Source: [Collinsella] massiliensis
GTDB taxonomy: Bacteria; Actinomycetota; Coriobacteriia; Coriobacteriales; Coriobacteriaceae
Assembly: GCA_000333815.1 (NCBI GenBank)
Contig: CAPI01000091.1
Location: forward strand, 1 to 52,568
DNA length: 52,568 nucleotides
Reading direction: 5' to 3'
The notes under the pieces were generated by a model. That model did no database searches and was not told the DNA's origin. It saw nothing but the letters and a program-made list of their open reading frames with translations. The position numbers and the translations under genes were made by a program. Shown in pieces: positions 8,226 to 16,296 of the stretch; the first letter of the stretch is position 1, and the number at the start of each line of letters is the position of its first letter.

Positions 8226-8262
8226 CGAAAAACCGGCGGCACCCGCTCGGGCACCGCCGGTT
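8226..8262 (-). terminator. Terminator after the ABC exporter operon
   Basis: AACCGGCGG (8231-8239) pairs with CCGCCGGTT (8254-8262). On the minus strand the stem runs into a T-run (8228-8232). It stands about 50 bases past the stop of the 604-residue ABC protein and separates this operon from gls24. The rest of 8113-8308 holds nothing else recognisable. Confidence 0.75.
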
Positions 8263-8308
8263 CGGCAACATATGGGGCTCGCGGCCGGAGGGACAGCCCT
8301 CCGCTCCC

Positions 8309-10123
8309 CTACTCCTCGCCCTCGTCGGCGAACTGGGCGTTGTAGAGCTCGGCGTAGAAGCCGTTTTTCGCGAGCAGCTCCTCATGCGTGCCGGACTCCA
8401 CGATGTCGCCGTCGCGCAGCACCAAGATCATGTCGGCGCTGCGGATCGTAGAGAGGCGGTGCGCGATCACGAAGCTCGTGCGCCCCTGCATGAGGGCGTC
8501 CATGGCGCGCTGGATGCGCTCCTCGGTGCGCGTGTCCACGTTGGAGGTCGCCTCGTCCAAGATGAGGATCGGGCGGTCCGCGATGAAGGCGCGCGCGATG
8601 GTGAGGAGCTGGCGCTGGCCCTGGCTCACGTTCGAGGCATCCTCGTTGAGCTCGAAGTCGTACCCGCCGGGGAGCGTGCGGATGAAGTGGTCCGCGAGCG
8701 CGGCGCGGGCGGCGGCGTGGACCTCGTCGTCCGACGCATCGGCGCGGCCGTAGCGGATGTTCTCCAAGATTGAGCCCTTGAAGAGCCAGGTATCCTGCAG
8801 CACCATGGCGAAGTTGCTGCGGAGCTCGGCGCGCGGCATGTCGCGCACGTCGACGCCGTCGACCGAGATGGAGCCGGCGTTCACGTCGTAGAAGCGCATG
8901 AGCAGCTTCATGAGGGTCGTTTTGCCCGCGCCCGTCGGCCCCACGATCGCGACCGTCTGGCCGGGCTCCACCCGGCAGCTGAAGTCGTGGATGATGGTCT
9001 TCTCGGGCACGTAGCCGAAGCGCACGTGGTCGAAGGTGACGGCGCCGCGGCAGGCGGGCAGCTCGCGCTCGGGGGCGTCGGGCGTCTCCTCGGGCTCGGC
9101 GAGGAACTCGAACACGCGCTCGGCGGCCGCCGAGAGCATCTGGAGCATGTTCGACACCTGCGTGAGCTGGGTGATGGGCTGCGTGAAGTTGCGGACGTAC
9201 TGCATGAACGCCTGGATGTCGCCCACGGTGATGGCGCCCGAGACGGCCAGGAACGCGCCGATCGAGACGACCGCCACGTAGGCCAGGTTCGCCACGAAGT
9301 TCATGATGGGCTGCATGAGACCGGAGAGGAACTGCGAGCGCCAGCCGGAATCGTAGAGCCCCTTGTTCTGGACGTCGAAGTCGGCGACCGCGCGCTCCTC
9401 GCGGTTGAAGACCTTGATGACGGTCTGGCCGGAGAAGCTCTCCTCGATGATGCCGTCGACGCGGCCGAGCAGCGCCTGCTGGCGGCGGAAGTAGCGCTGC
9501 GAGGTGCGCACCACGAGCACCACGAGCACGAGCGAGACGGGCACCGTGAGGAACGTGACGCCCGCGAGCACCACCGAGACGGAGAGCATCATGACGGTCA
9601 CGCCGATGAGCTGCGTGATAGAGGTGATGAGCTGCGTGACGCTCTGGTTGAGCGACTGGCCGAGGGTGTCGACGTCGTTCGTCACGCGGGAGAGCACATC
9701 TCCCACGGAGTTCGTCTCGAAGTACCCGAGCGGCATGCGGTCGACCTTGGCGATGATCTCGCGGCGCAGGCGGTAGCACACGCGCTGCGTGATGCCCGTC
9801 ATGAGCCAGCCCTGGAGGAAGTTGAGGAACGCGGCGAGCACGTACAGGCCGAGCAGCGTGAGGAGGATCATCCCGATGCGCGCGAAGTCGATCGTGCCCG
9901 TGCCGGCGACCTTCGCCGCGAGCCCCTGGAAGAGCTCGGTGGTCGCCTGGCCCAGGATGCGCGGGCCCATGACGTTGAACACGACCGAGCCGATCGCGCA
10001 GGCGATGGCGATAACGAGCGCGATGCGCTCATGGGCGATGTAGGCGATGAGGCGCTTGATCGTCCCCTTGAAATCCTTGGCGCGCTCAGCGGCAGGCCCG
10101 CGCCTTCCCATCGGTCCCGGCAT
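8309..10123 (-). CDS. ABC exporter half, canonical NBD
   Basis: A 604-residue type IV ABC exporter half-transporter. The transmembrane domain is at about 20-330, starting AYIAHERIALVIAIACAIGS after a basic N-terminus. The C-terminal nucleotide-binding domain has Walker A GPTGAGKTTL, signature NVSQGQRQ, Walker B ILILDEATSNVD with the catalytic Glu, and H-loop IAHRLSTI. The start overlaps the stop of the upstream half by one base (TGATG), so the two are co-translated. It is the catalytically complete partner of a BmrCD/TM287-288-type heterodimer. The substrate is unknown; drugs, lipids or peptides are all possible. Confidence 0.93.
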   Translation of the reverse strand: MPGPMGRRGPAAERAKDFKGTIKRLIAYIAHERIALVIAIACAIGSVVFNVMGPRILGQATTELFQGLAAKVAGTGTIDFARIGMILLTLLGLYVLAAFLNFLQGWLMTGITQRVCYRLRREIIAKVDRMPLGYFETNSVGDVLSRVTNDVDTLGQSLNQSVTQLITSITQLIGVTVMMLSVSVVLAGVTFLTVPVSLVLVVLVVRTSQRYFRRQQALLGRVDGIIEESFSGQTVIKVFNREERAVADFDVQNKGLYDSGWRSQFLSGLMQPIMNFVANLAYVAVVSIGAFLAVSGAITVGDIQAFMQYVRNFTQPITQLTQVSNMLQMLSAAAERVFEFLAEPEETPDAPERELPACRGAVTFDHVRFGYVPEKTIIHDFSCRVEPGQTVAIVGPTGAGKTTLMKLLMRFYDVNAGSISVDGVDVRDMPRAELRSNFAMVLQDTWLFKGSILENIRYGRADASDDEVHAAARAALADHFIRTLPGGYDFELNEDASNVSQGQRQLLTIARAFIADRPILILDEATSNVDTRTEERIQRAMDALMQGRTSFVIAHRLSTIRSADMILVLRDGDIVESGTHEELLAKNGFYAELYNAQFADEGEE

Positions 10124-12420
10124 CAGCGCTCACCCCCTTCCGGAATCGCGCCCTCAAAGGCGGCGTCCCCCGCAAGGCCAAGCTCCTCGGGAGAGAGCTG
10201 GCTCTTCGCGATCTCGAGGTACTCGGGGCACGTGCGCAGGAGCTCCTCGTGCGTGCCCTTGCCCACGACGCGGCCGTCGTCGAGCACGATGATCTGCTCG
10301 GCGTGCATGATCGTGGCGATGCGCTGCGCGACGATGATCACCGCGGCGTCGCCGGCGCGGCGCGCGAGCTCGGCGCGCAGGGTCGCGTCGGTCTTGTAGT
10401 CGAGCGCGCTGAACGAATCGTCGAACACGAGCACGTGCGGGCGCGGGGCGATCGCACGGGCGATGGACAGGCGCTGGTTTTGGCCGCCGGAGACGTTGGA
10501 GCCGCCCTGCGCGATGGGGCTCTGGTAGCCGTCGGGCTTGGCGTCGATGAACTCCGTGGCCTGGGCGATCTCGGCCGCGCGGAACATGTCTGCATCGGGC
10601 ATCGCGGGGTCGGCGTACTTGATGTTGCTCTCGATGGTGCCGCTGAAGAGCATACGCTTCTGCGGCACGTAGCCGATCTGCCGGCGCAGCTCCTCGAGGT
10701 CGATATCGCGGATGTCCACGCCGTCGAGCGTGATGGAGCCCTCGGTGACGTCGTAGAGGCGCGGGAGCAGCTGCACGAGCGACGACTTGCCGCAGCCCGT
10801 CGAGCCGATGATGGCGCAGGTCTTGCCCGGCTCGGCGGTGAAGCTCACATGCTCCAAGGTGGGCACGTCGGCATCCGGGTAGGCGAAGGTCACATCGTTG
10901 TACGACACCACGCCGCGCCAGCCCTCGCCGTCCTCGCGCGAGACGCGATCCTCGGGCGCGGGGTCGGCGATGCTCGTGCTCGTGGCGAGCACCTCCTGCA
11001 CGCGCTCGGCGGCCACGTCGGCGCGCGGCAACATGACCGAAATCATGGTGATGATCATGAAGCTCATGATGACCTGCATGACGTAGTTGATATAGGCCAT
11101 GAGGTCGCCCACCATGATGGTGCCGGCGTCCACGCCCTGGCCACCGAACCACACGATGGCAACCGTCGAGGCGTTCATGACGATGAGCATGACGGGCATG
11201 AGCACCGACATGCACCGGTTCGTGAAGATGTAGGTATTGGTGAGCGCGCGGTTCGCCTCGTCGTAGCGCTCCTGCTCGAAGGCCTGGCGGCCGAAGGCGC
11301 GGATGGGCATGATGCCCGTGATGATCTCGCGCGCGATGAGGTTGTTGCGGTCGACGAGCTTCTGCATGATGCGGAACTTCGGCATGGTGACACCCATGAG
11401 CACGCCGATGGCGATGGCGATGGCCGCGACCGCCACCACGAGGATGGGCTCGAGGCCCACCGGGTTCGAGAGCACGCGGATGAGCGAGCCAATGCCCATG
11501 CACGGCGCGAAAAGCACGATGCGCATGCACATGACGAGCACCATCTGGATCTGCTGGATGTCGTTCGTGGCGCGCGTGATGAGCGACGCGGCCGAGAAGC
11601 GGTTCATCTCCGCGGGCGAGAAGTCGAGCACGCGCTCATAGAGGTCGTGGCGCAGGTCGCGCGCGATGGCGGCCGAGGTCTTGGACGCGTTGAAGGCGGC
11701 GAGGATGGCGCACAGCGCCGAGAAGAACGCGAAGGCGAGCATCTCCGCGCCCTGGCGGAAGAGGTAGGCGCTCTGCACCTCGTTGAGGTCGACGCCCACC
11801 TGCTCGTAGGCCTGCTTGACGTAGGCGATGGCGCGCGACTCCACCATGCTCTCGCCCGTATCGCCGAGCGACTGCACGATGGAGGCGCGGGCATCGGTGA
11901 GCTCCTCGCGCGAGATCGCGCCCGCCTGCACGAGCTGGGCGAGGTCGGTCGTGTCGATCGTGTCGCCGAAGAGGGCCTCGAGCTGCGCGGTGGGCACCTG
12001 CGCCTGCGCGCTGGAGCCCGCTGAGGAGTGCGAACCGAGCGCGTCGGCGACATCGCTCACGGGCACGCCCTGGTCGAACTGGTACACGAGCATCTCCGCC
12101 TCGCTCATGGGGCCGGCGAGGGAGGAGCGGTCGCTGTCCGTTCCGGTGAAGGTGCGGATGCCGTCCGACGCGGGCGCGCTGAAGGACGCCTCGACATCGG
12201 AGACCTCGCGGTCGGTGAGGAAGAGCTCCACCTTATCGAGGTCGGTCGCGCTGATCTTGTCGGGCACGGGGCTCTCGATGCCGCCCTGGCTGATGCCCAC
12301 GTCCACGATGTCGCTCATGAGGCCGGGCAACGTGAGCTCGCAGTTCGCCTGCGCAGCGAGCAGCACGAGCGCGATGACGAGATTGATCATGTGGCCCTTG
12401 AGAAAGCGGAATATCTTCAC
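10123..12420 (-). CDS. ABC exporter half, degenerate NBD with large loop
   Basis: A 765-residue ABC exporter half starting at GTG (12420) with GAGGGGAG upstream. Walker A is GSTGCGKSSL and the signature is NVSGGQNQRL. Walker B reads VLVFDDSFSALD, with Asp where the catalytic Glu belongs, and the H-loop reads VAQRIATIM, with Gln for His. These changes are known hallmarks of the degenerate-site subunit in heterodimeric exporters. Between the first membrane helix (about 12-33) and the second (about 230) sits a soluble, acidic, Ser/Asp/Ala-rich segment of about 190 residues, absent from ordinary exporters and probably outside the cell. It forms an operon with the canonical half. Confidence 0.9.
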   Translation of the reverse strand: MKIFRFLKGHMINLVIALVLLAAQANCELTLPGLMSDIVDVGISQGGIESPVPDKISATDLDKVELFLTDREVSDVEASFSAPASDGIRTFTGTDSDRSSLAGPMSEAEMLVYQFDQGVPVSDVADALGSHSSAGSSAQAQVPTAQLEALFGDTIDTTDLAQLVQAGAISREELTDARASIVQSLGDTGESMVESRAIAYVKQAYEQVGVDLNEVQSAYLFRQGAEMLAFAFFSALCAILAAFNASKTSAAIARDLRHDLYERVLDFSPAEMNRFSAASLITRATNDIQQIQMVLVMCMRIVLFAPCMGIGSLIRVLSNPVGLEPILVVAVAAIAIAIGVLMGVTMPKFRIMQKLVDRNNLIAREIITGIMPIRAFGRQAFEQERYDEANRALTNTYIFTNRCMSVLMPVMLIVMNASTVAIVWFGGQGVDAGTIMVGDLMAYINYVMQVIMSFMIITMISVMLPRADVAAERVQEVLATSTSIADPAPEDRVSREDGEGWRGVVSYNDVTFAYPDADVPTLEHVSFTAEPGKTCAIIGSTGCGKSSLVQLLPRLYDVTEGSITLDGVDIRDIDLEELRRQIGYVPQKRMLFSGTIESNIKYADPAMPDADMFRAAEIAQATEFIDAKPDGYQSPIAQGGSNVSGGQNQRLSIARAIAPRPHVLVFDDSFSALDYKTDATLRAELARRAGDAAVIIVAQRIATIMHAEQIIVLDDGRVVGKGTHEELLRTCPEYLEIAKSQLSPEELGLAGDAAFEGAIPEGGER

Positions 12421-12526
12421 CGGGCACTCCCCTCATACCAGATGACCCGGCACGCGACCAATGCCCCCAGGGCCGCGCCGACGCGGCGGTGAGGGTGGTG
12501 GCGACACCGGAACCATGGATTGCCAA

Positions 12527-12538
12527 GTAATATATTAC
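12527..12538. promoter_or_regulatory. AT palindrome upstream of ABC exporter operon
   Basis: GTAATATATTAC is a perfect 12-base palindrome about 110 bases before the GTG of the exporter operon. It stands in otherwise GC-rich sequence. It contains hexamers usable as a -10 (TAATAT), so it may be a promoter core, a repressor operator, or both. No regulator gene is adjacent. Confidence 0.4.
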
Positions 12539-12868
12539 GCACGTCGGACATGGCGGCGCACAAACGTGAGCAGATTTTTACCCTACCGCTTCCCGGCGAC
12601 CCCCGCGGTTGCGGAATCTCCCGCGCGCGCCACAACTTCTTCATCATCCCGACCAACCCGCCGCCCGCATGCCCGGCACCGCCCTCCCCAGCGTGCGCAC
12701 GACGAGGTCAGTGCAGCACAGCACTCTATATAATGATGTGCGGGGTCTTGCACGGGAGCGTGCCGGTGCGCGCAGGGGCCACCTCGATCGCCGTCACGGC
12801 CTTGCATGGTCAAAACGGCCGCGGCGATAAATCTCTTCATGAAGATTGCACGCATGACCACGGCTTTG

Positions 12869-12877
12869 TGCTATAGT
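12869..12877 (+). promoter_or_regulatory. Extended -10 promoter of rpmB
   Basis: TGCTATAGT, a TGN-extended -10, lies 55 bases before the rpmB ATG. TTGCAC (12846-12851) is 20 bases upstream, too far for a standard -35, so recognition probably rests on the extended -10. Confidence 0.55.
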
Positions 12878-12931
12878 TCCTATCTGTTTGTTCAGCCGGA
12901 TAGTTCCAGACCACCCAAGGAGGGTTTGAAT

Positions 12932-13120
12932 ATGTCCAAAGTTTGCGAAGTCTGCGGTAAGCACCCCGTTGCTGGTCGCTCCATCAGCCACTCCCACCGC
13001 GTGACCAACCGTACGTTCCGCCCCAACATCCAGCGCGTCTACTGCGTGGTGGATGGCCAGCGCAAGAAGATGAACGTCTGCACCTCTTGCCTCAAGTCCG
13101 GCAAGGTGGCCCGTTCGTAA
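12932..13120 (+). CDS. rpmB: 50S ribosomal protein L28
   Basis: A 62-residue large-subunit protein starting MSKVCEVCGKHPVAGRSISH. It has two CxxC pairs (CEVC near the start, CTSC near the end), making it the zinc-binding form. AAGGAGGG precedes the ATG. In Firmicutes rpmB lies next to the yloU-yloV-recG genes. Here the gene has been split from gls24 by an ABC exporter operon and faces the other way. It is monocistronic, with its own promoter and terminator. Confidence 0.97.
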   Translation: MSKVCEVCGKHPVAGRSISHSHRVTNRTFRPNIQRVYCVVDGQRKKMNVCTSCLKSGKVARS

Positions 13121-13156
13121 CATTCCCGCTCCTTGGGATCTGATGCTTGATGCTAT

Positions 13157-13184
13157 GGCGCACCCTCCGGGGTGCGCCTTTTTT
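13157..13184 (+). terminator. rpmB terminator
   Basis: GGCGCACCC pairs with GGGTGCGCC round a four-base loop and is followed by six T residues (13179-13184). A textbook intrinsic terminator 36 bases past the rpmB stop. Confidence 0.93.
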
Positions 13185-13391
13185 ATCTCGAGATACCGAG
13201 TTCCCCGCCCCAGGCGGCACGGTTCGCCGCCCGCCCTCCCCCGCTCCTCGAACCCGTCGGCAGGGATTGCGCCGGCCATCCCTCCCCACCATCCGCGACC
13301 GGTGGCGCGAATCCGCACCACCCCGCCGCGCGCACGCTGCGCGCGTATCCCCCCACTGCTTCTTCACAAGCTCTTCAAAGCGCTCACCAGC

Positions 13392-13432
13392 ACGTTCATA
13401 ATTGAAACGTTCAAAATTGTTGAAACGTTTAA
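13392..13432. promoter_or_regulatory. Repeated operator-like sites before adhE
   Basis: ACGTTCA (13392), ACGTTCA (13408) and ACGTTTA (13426) are spaced 16 and 18 bases apart. The last two lie in near-palindromes TTGAAACGTTCAA (13402-13414) and TTGAAACGTTTAA (13420-13432). They end about 45 bases upstream of the adhE -10, so an activator or a looping repressor would fit. The motif does not match the Rex consensus (TTGTGAN4-TTCACAA type) usual for adhE. It recalls LacI-family sites with an AACGTT core. Confidence 0.55.
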
Positions 13433-13475
13433 AATCGCCATTTACCGGAATCTTACCGTTCGCCGAGAAATATCT

Positions 13476-13484
13476 TGCTAAAAT
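13476..13484 (+). promoter_or_regulatory. Extended -10 promoter of adhE
   Basis: TGCTAAAAT stands 40 bases before the adhE ATG, in the same TGC-hexamer form as the rpmB promoter. The nearest -35-like word, TTACCG (13453-13458), is 20 bases away and weak. Confidence 0.5.
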
Positions 13485-13524
13485 CGAGGCCGTAGGATAG
13501 GTCACCATACGCAAGGAGAGACAC

Positions 13525-16164
13525 ATGGTGAAAAAGGCATCCGCGGTCCCTGAGGTCATCGACTCCGTCGACGCCCTCGAGGCCAAGCTTGCGCACATGC
13601 GCGAGGCCCAGAAGGTCTTCGCCACCTACACGCAGGAGCAGGTGGACAAGATCTTCTTCGAGGCGGCTATGGCTGCGAACAAGCAGCGTATCCCGCTCGC
13701 CAAGATGGCGGTCGAGGAGACCAAGCGCGGTGTGCTCGAGGACAAGGTCATCAAGAACCACTACGCCGCCGAGTACATCTACAATGCCTACAAGAACACG
13801 AAGACCTGCGGCGTCATCGAGCGCGACGAGGCCTACGGCATGACGAAGATCGCCGAGCCCATCGGCATCGTGGGCGCGGTCATCCCCACCACGAACCCCA
13901 CCTCGACCGCGATCTTCAAGACCCTCATCTGCCTGAAGACCCGCAACGCCATCATCATCTCCCCGCACCCCGCGGCCGCCAAGTGCACCATCGAGGCCGC
14001 CAAGGTCGTCTATGAGGCGGCCGTCAAGGCCGGCGCGCCCGAGGGCATCATCGGCTGGATCGACCAGCCCACGCTCGAGCTCACGAACAAGCTCATGAGC
14101 GATGTCGACATCATCCTCGCCACCGGTGGCCCGGGCATGGTGAAGAGCGCCTACTCCTCCGGCAAGCCCGCCCTCGGCGTCGGCGCCGGCAACACCCCCG
14201 TCGTCATCGACGAGACGGCCGACGTGCTCAACGCCGTGAACTCCATCATCCACTCCAAGACCTTCGACAACGGCATGATCTGCGCGAGCGAGCAGTCCGT
14301 GACCGTGCTCGACTCCATCTACGACGAGGTCAAGGCCGAGTTCCAGCGCCGCGGCTGCTACTTCGTGAAGAAGGGCAAGGAGCTCGAGAGCCTGCGCGAG
14401 GCCATGTTCAAGAACGGCGCCCTCGACCACCGCATCCCCGGCATGCCCGCCGCCAAGATCGCCGAGCTCGCCGGCATCGAGGTGCCCGCCAAGACGAAGA
14501 TCCTCATCGCCGAGGTCACCTCGACCGACCCGCTCAAGGAGGAGTTCTCCCACGAGAAGCTCTCCCCGGTGCTCGCCATGTACCACGCCAAGACCTACCA
14601 GGAGGCCGTCGACAAGGCCGAGCACCTCGTGCTCGCCGGCGGCCCGGGCCACACCGCGTCGCTGTACGTGCACCCCGCCGAGAAGGAGAAGATCGAGCTC
14701 TTCGAGAAGACCATGAAGGCCTGCCGCATCGTGATCAACACGCCCTCCAGCCAGGGTGGCATCGGCGACCTCTACAACTTCGCCATGAAGCCGTCCCTCA
14801 CGCTGGGCTGCGGCTCCTGGGGTGGCAACTCCGTCTCCGAGAACGTTGGGGTGAAGCACTTGCTCAACATCAAGTCCGTCGCGGAGCGCCGCGAGAACAT
14901 GCTGTGGTTCCGCGCTCCCGAGAAGGTGTATTTCAAGAAGGGCTGCACGCCCGTCGCGCTCGACGAGCTCGGTCGCGTCATGGGCAAGAAGCGCGCCTTC
15001 ATCGTGACCGACCAGTTCCTCTACAAGAACGGCAACTGCCGCGCCATCGAGGCCAAGCTCGATGAGATGGGCGTCGCGCACGACTGCTTCTACGACATCC
15101 AGCCCGACCCGCGCCTGCAGGACGCCGAGCGCGGCGTGGAGCGCATGCGCCTGTTCGAGCCCGACCTCATCATCGCCGTCGGCGGCGGCTCCGCCATGGA
15201 CGCCGGCAAGATCATGTGGCTCATGTACGAGCACCCCGAGGCGAACTTCGAGGACATGGCCATGGACTTCATGGACATCCGCAAGCGCGTCTACACCTTC
15301 CCCGAGATGGGCAAGAAGGCCTACTTCGTGGCCGTCCCCACCTCTTCGGGCACGGGCTCCGAGGTCACGCCGTTCGCCATCATCACCGACGCCGAGACCG
15401 GCATCAAGTGGCCCATCACCGACTACCAGCTCATGCCGAACATGGCCATCGTCGACGTTGACAACGCCATGACCGCGCCGAAGGGCCTCACCTGCGCCTC
15501 CGGTATCGACGTCATGACGCACGCCATCGAGTCCTACGTCTCCATCATGAGCTCCGACTACACCAAGGGCCTCTCCATGCGCGCCGCCAAGCTCGTGTTC
15601 GAGAACCTGCCCACGGCCTACGAGAAGGGCGCCGCCGACCCGCACGCCCGCGAGGAGATGCACAACGCCTCCTGCCTCGCCGGCATGGCCTTCGCGAACG
15701 CCTTCCTGGGCCTCAACCACTCCATGGCCCACAAGCTCGGCGCCTACCATCACCTGCCCCACGGCCTGGCCAACGCCGTCATCCTCACGCGCGTCATGCG
15801 CTACAACGCGGCCGAGAAGCCGGTGAAGATGGGCACCTTCTCGCAGTACCAGTACCCGCACGCGCTGCATGACTACGCCGAGATGGGTCGCTACTGCGGC
15901 TGCACGGGCAAGGACGATGCCGAGGTGTTCGAGAACTTCATCAAGAAGCTCGAGGGCCTCATGGACGAGATCGGCATCAAGAAGACCATCGCCGAGTACG
16001 GCGTGGACGAGAAGTACTTCCTCGACACCCTCGACGAGATGAGCGAGCAGGCCTTCAACGACCAGTGCACCGGCGCCAACCCGCGCTACCCGCTCATTTC
16101 CGAGATCAAGGAGCTCTACCTCGACGCGTACTACGGCCGCGAGCCGAAGTCCTACGAGGCGTAA
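13525..16164 (+). CDS. adhE: Bifunctional aldehyde-alcohol dehydrogenase AdhE
   Basis: Converts acetyl-CoA to acetaldehyde and then ethanol, using two NADH. This is the redox-balancing exit of anaerobic fermentation. The 879 residues are the usual fused form: an N-terminal aldehyde dehydrogenase half with catalytic Cys in NGMICASEQSV (about residue 253) and a C-terminal iron-dependent alcohol dehydrogenase half from about 460. The latter has GGGSAMDAGKIMW (NADH), PTSSGTGSEVTPFA, and the metal-binding GLNHSMAHKLGAYHHLPHG. AAGGAGAG precedes the ATG. Such proteins polymerise into spirosomes. The upstream repeats suggest dedicated transcriptional control. Codon use is strongly biased, as expected of a highly expressed gene. 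Confidence 0.97.
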   Translation: MVKKASAVPEVIDSVDALEAKLAHMREAQKVFATYTQEQVDKIFFEAAMAANKQRIPLAKMAVEETKRGVLEDKVIKNHYAAEYIYNAYKNTKTCGVIERDEAYGMTKIAEPIGIVGAVIPTTNPTSTAIFKTLICLKTRNAIIISPHPAAAKCTIEAAKVVYEAAVKAGAPEGIIGWIDQPTLELTNKLMSDVDIILATGGPGMVKSAYSSGKPALGVGAGNTPVVIDETADVLNAVNSIIHSKTFDNGMICASEQSVTVLDSIYDEVKAEFQRRGCYFVKKGKELESLREAMFKNGALDHRIPGMPAAKIAELAGIEVPAKTKILIAEVTSTDPLKEEFSHEKLSPVLAMYHAKTYQEAVDKAEHLVLAGGPGHTASLYVHPAEKEKIELFEKTMKACRIVINTPSSQGGIGDLYNFAMKPSLTLGCGSWGGNSVSENVGVKHLLNIKSVAERRENMLWFRAPEKVYFKKGCTPVALDELGRVMGKKRAFIVTDQFLYKNGNCRAIEAKLDEMGVAHDCFYDIQPDPRLQDAERGVERMRLFEPDLIIAVGGGSAMDAGKIMWLMYEHPEANFEDMAMDFMDIRKRVYTFPEMGKKAYFVAVPTSSGTGSEVTPFAIITDAETGIKWPITDYQLMPNMAIVDVDNAMTAPKGLTCASGIDVMTHAIESYVSIMSSDYTKGLSMRAAKLVFENLPTAYEKGAADPHAREEMHNASCLAGMAFANAFLGLNHSMAHKLGAYHHLPHGLANAVILTRVMRYNAAEKPVKMGTFSQYQYPHALHDYAEMGRYCGCTGKDDAEVFENFIKKLEGLMDEIGIKKTIAEYGVDEKYFLDTLDEMSEQAFNDQCTGANPRYPLISEIKELYLDAYYGREPKSYEA

Positions 16165-16203
16165 GCACCGCGCACCCGCCGGCGCATAACGCGCCCACCT
16201 GAT

Positions 16204-16242
16204 GCAGAGCGCCGTTCGCCTCGTTCGCGGACGGCGCTCTGC
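16204..16242 (+). terminator. Hairpin after adhE
   Basis: GCAGAGCGCCGT (16204-16215) pairs perfectly with ACGGCGCTCTGC (16231-16242). No T-run follows, so it may terminate poorly or mainly protect the adhE 3' end. It lies only 54 bases before the next gene's start. Confidence 0.55.
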
Positions 16243-16296
16243 GCATCGAGGGGTACCATGAAGGCAAGGTTCACCCACAGAAAGGACGGTATCGCT

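Larger units (their letters stand above)
12421..12931. other. 511-bp divergent intergenic region
   Basis: Separates the ABC exporter operon (leftward) from rpmB (rightward). It contains a perfect 12-bp palindrome (12527-12538), a perfect TATAAT (12729-12734) without a convincing -35, a small GCACG/CGTGC hairpin (12750-12763), and the extended -10 of rpmB (12869-12877). No convincing gene was found in either direction. Confidence 0.6.
13185..13524. other. adhE upstream region
   Basis: 340 bases without a gene. The first 190 are GC-rich and featureless. From 13390 the composition turns AT-rich and carries three ACGTTYA repeats (13392-13432) and an extended -10 (13476-13484). Confidence 0.6.

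Noticed and set aside
12729-12734. Perfect TATAAT in the ABC-rpmB gap as a main promoter
   Set aside because: No -35 at 15-19 bases and no TGN extension. Kept only as a remark; the TGCTATAGT site nearer rpmB is better.
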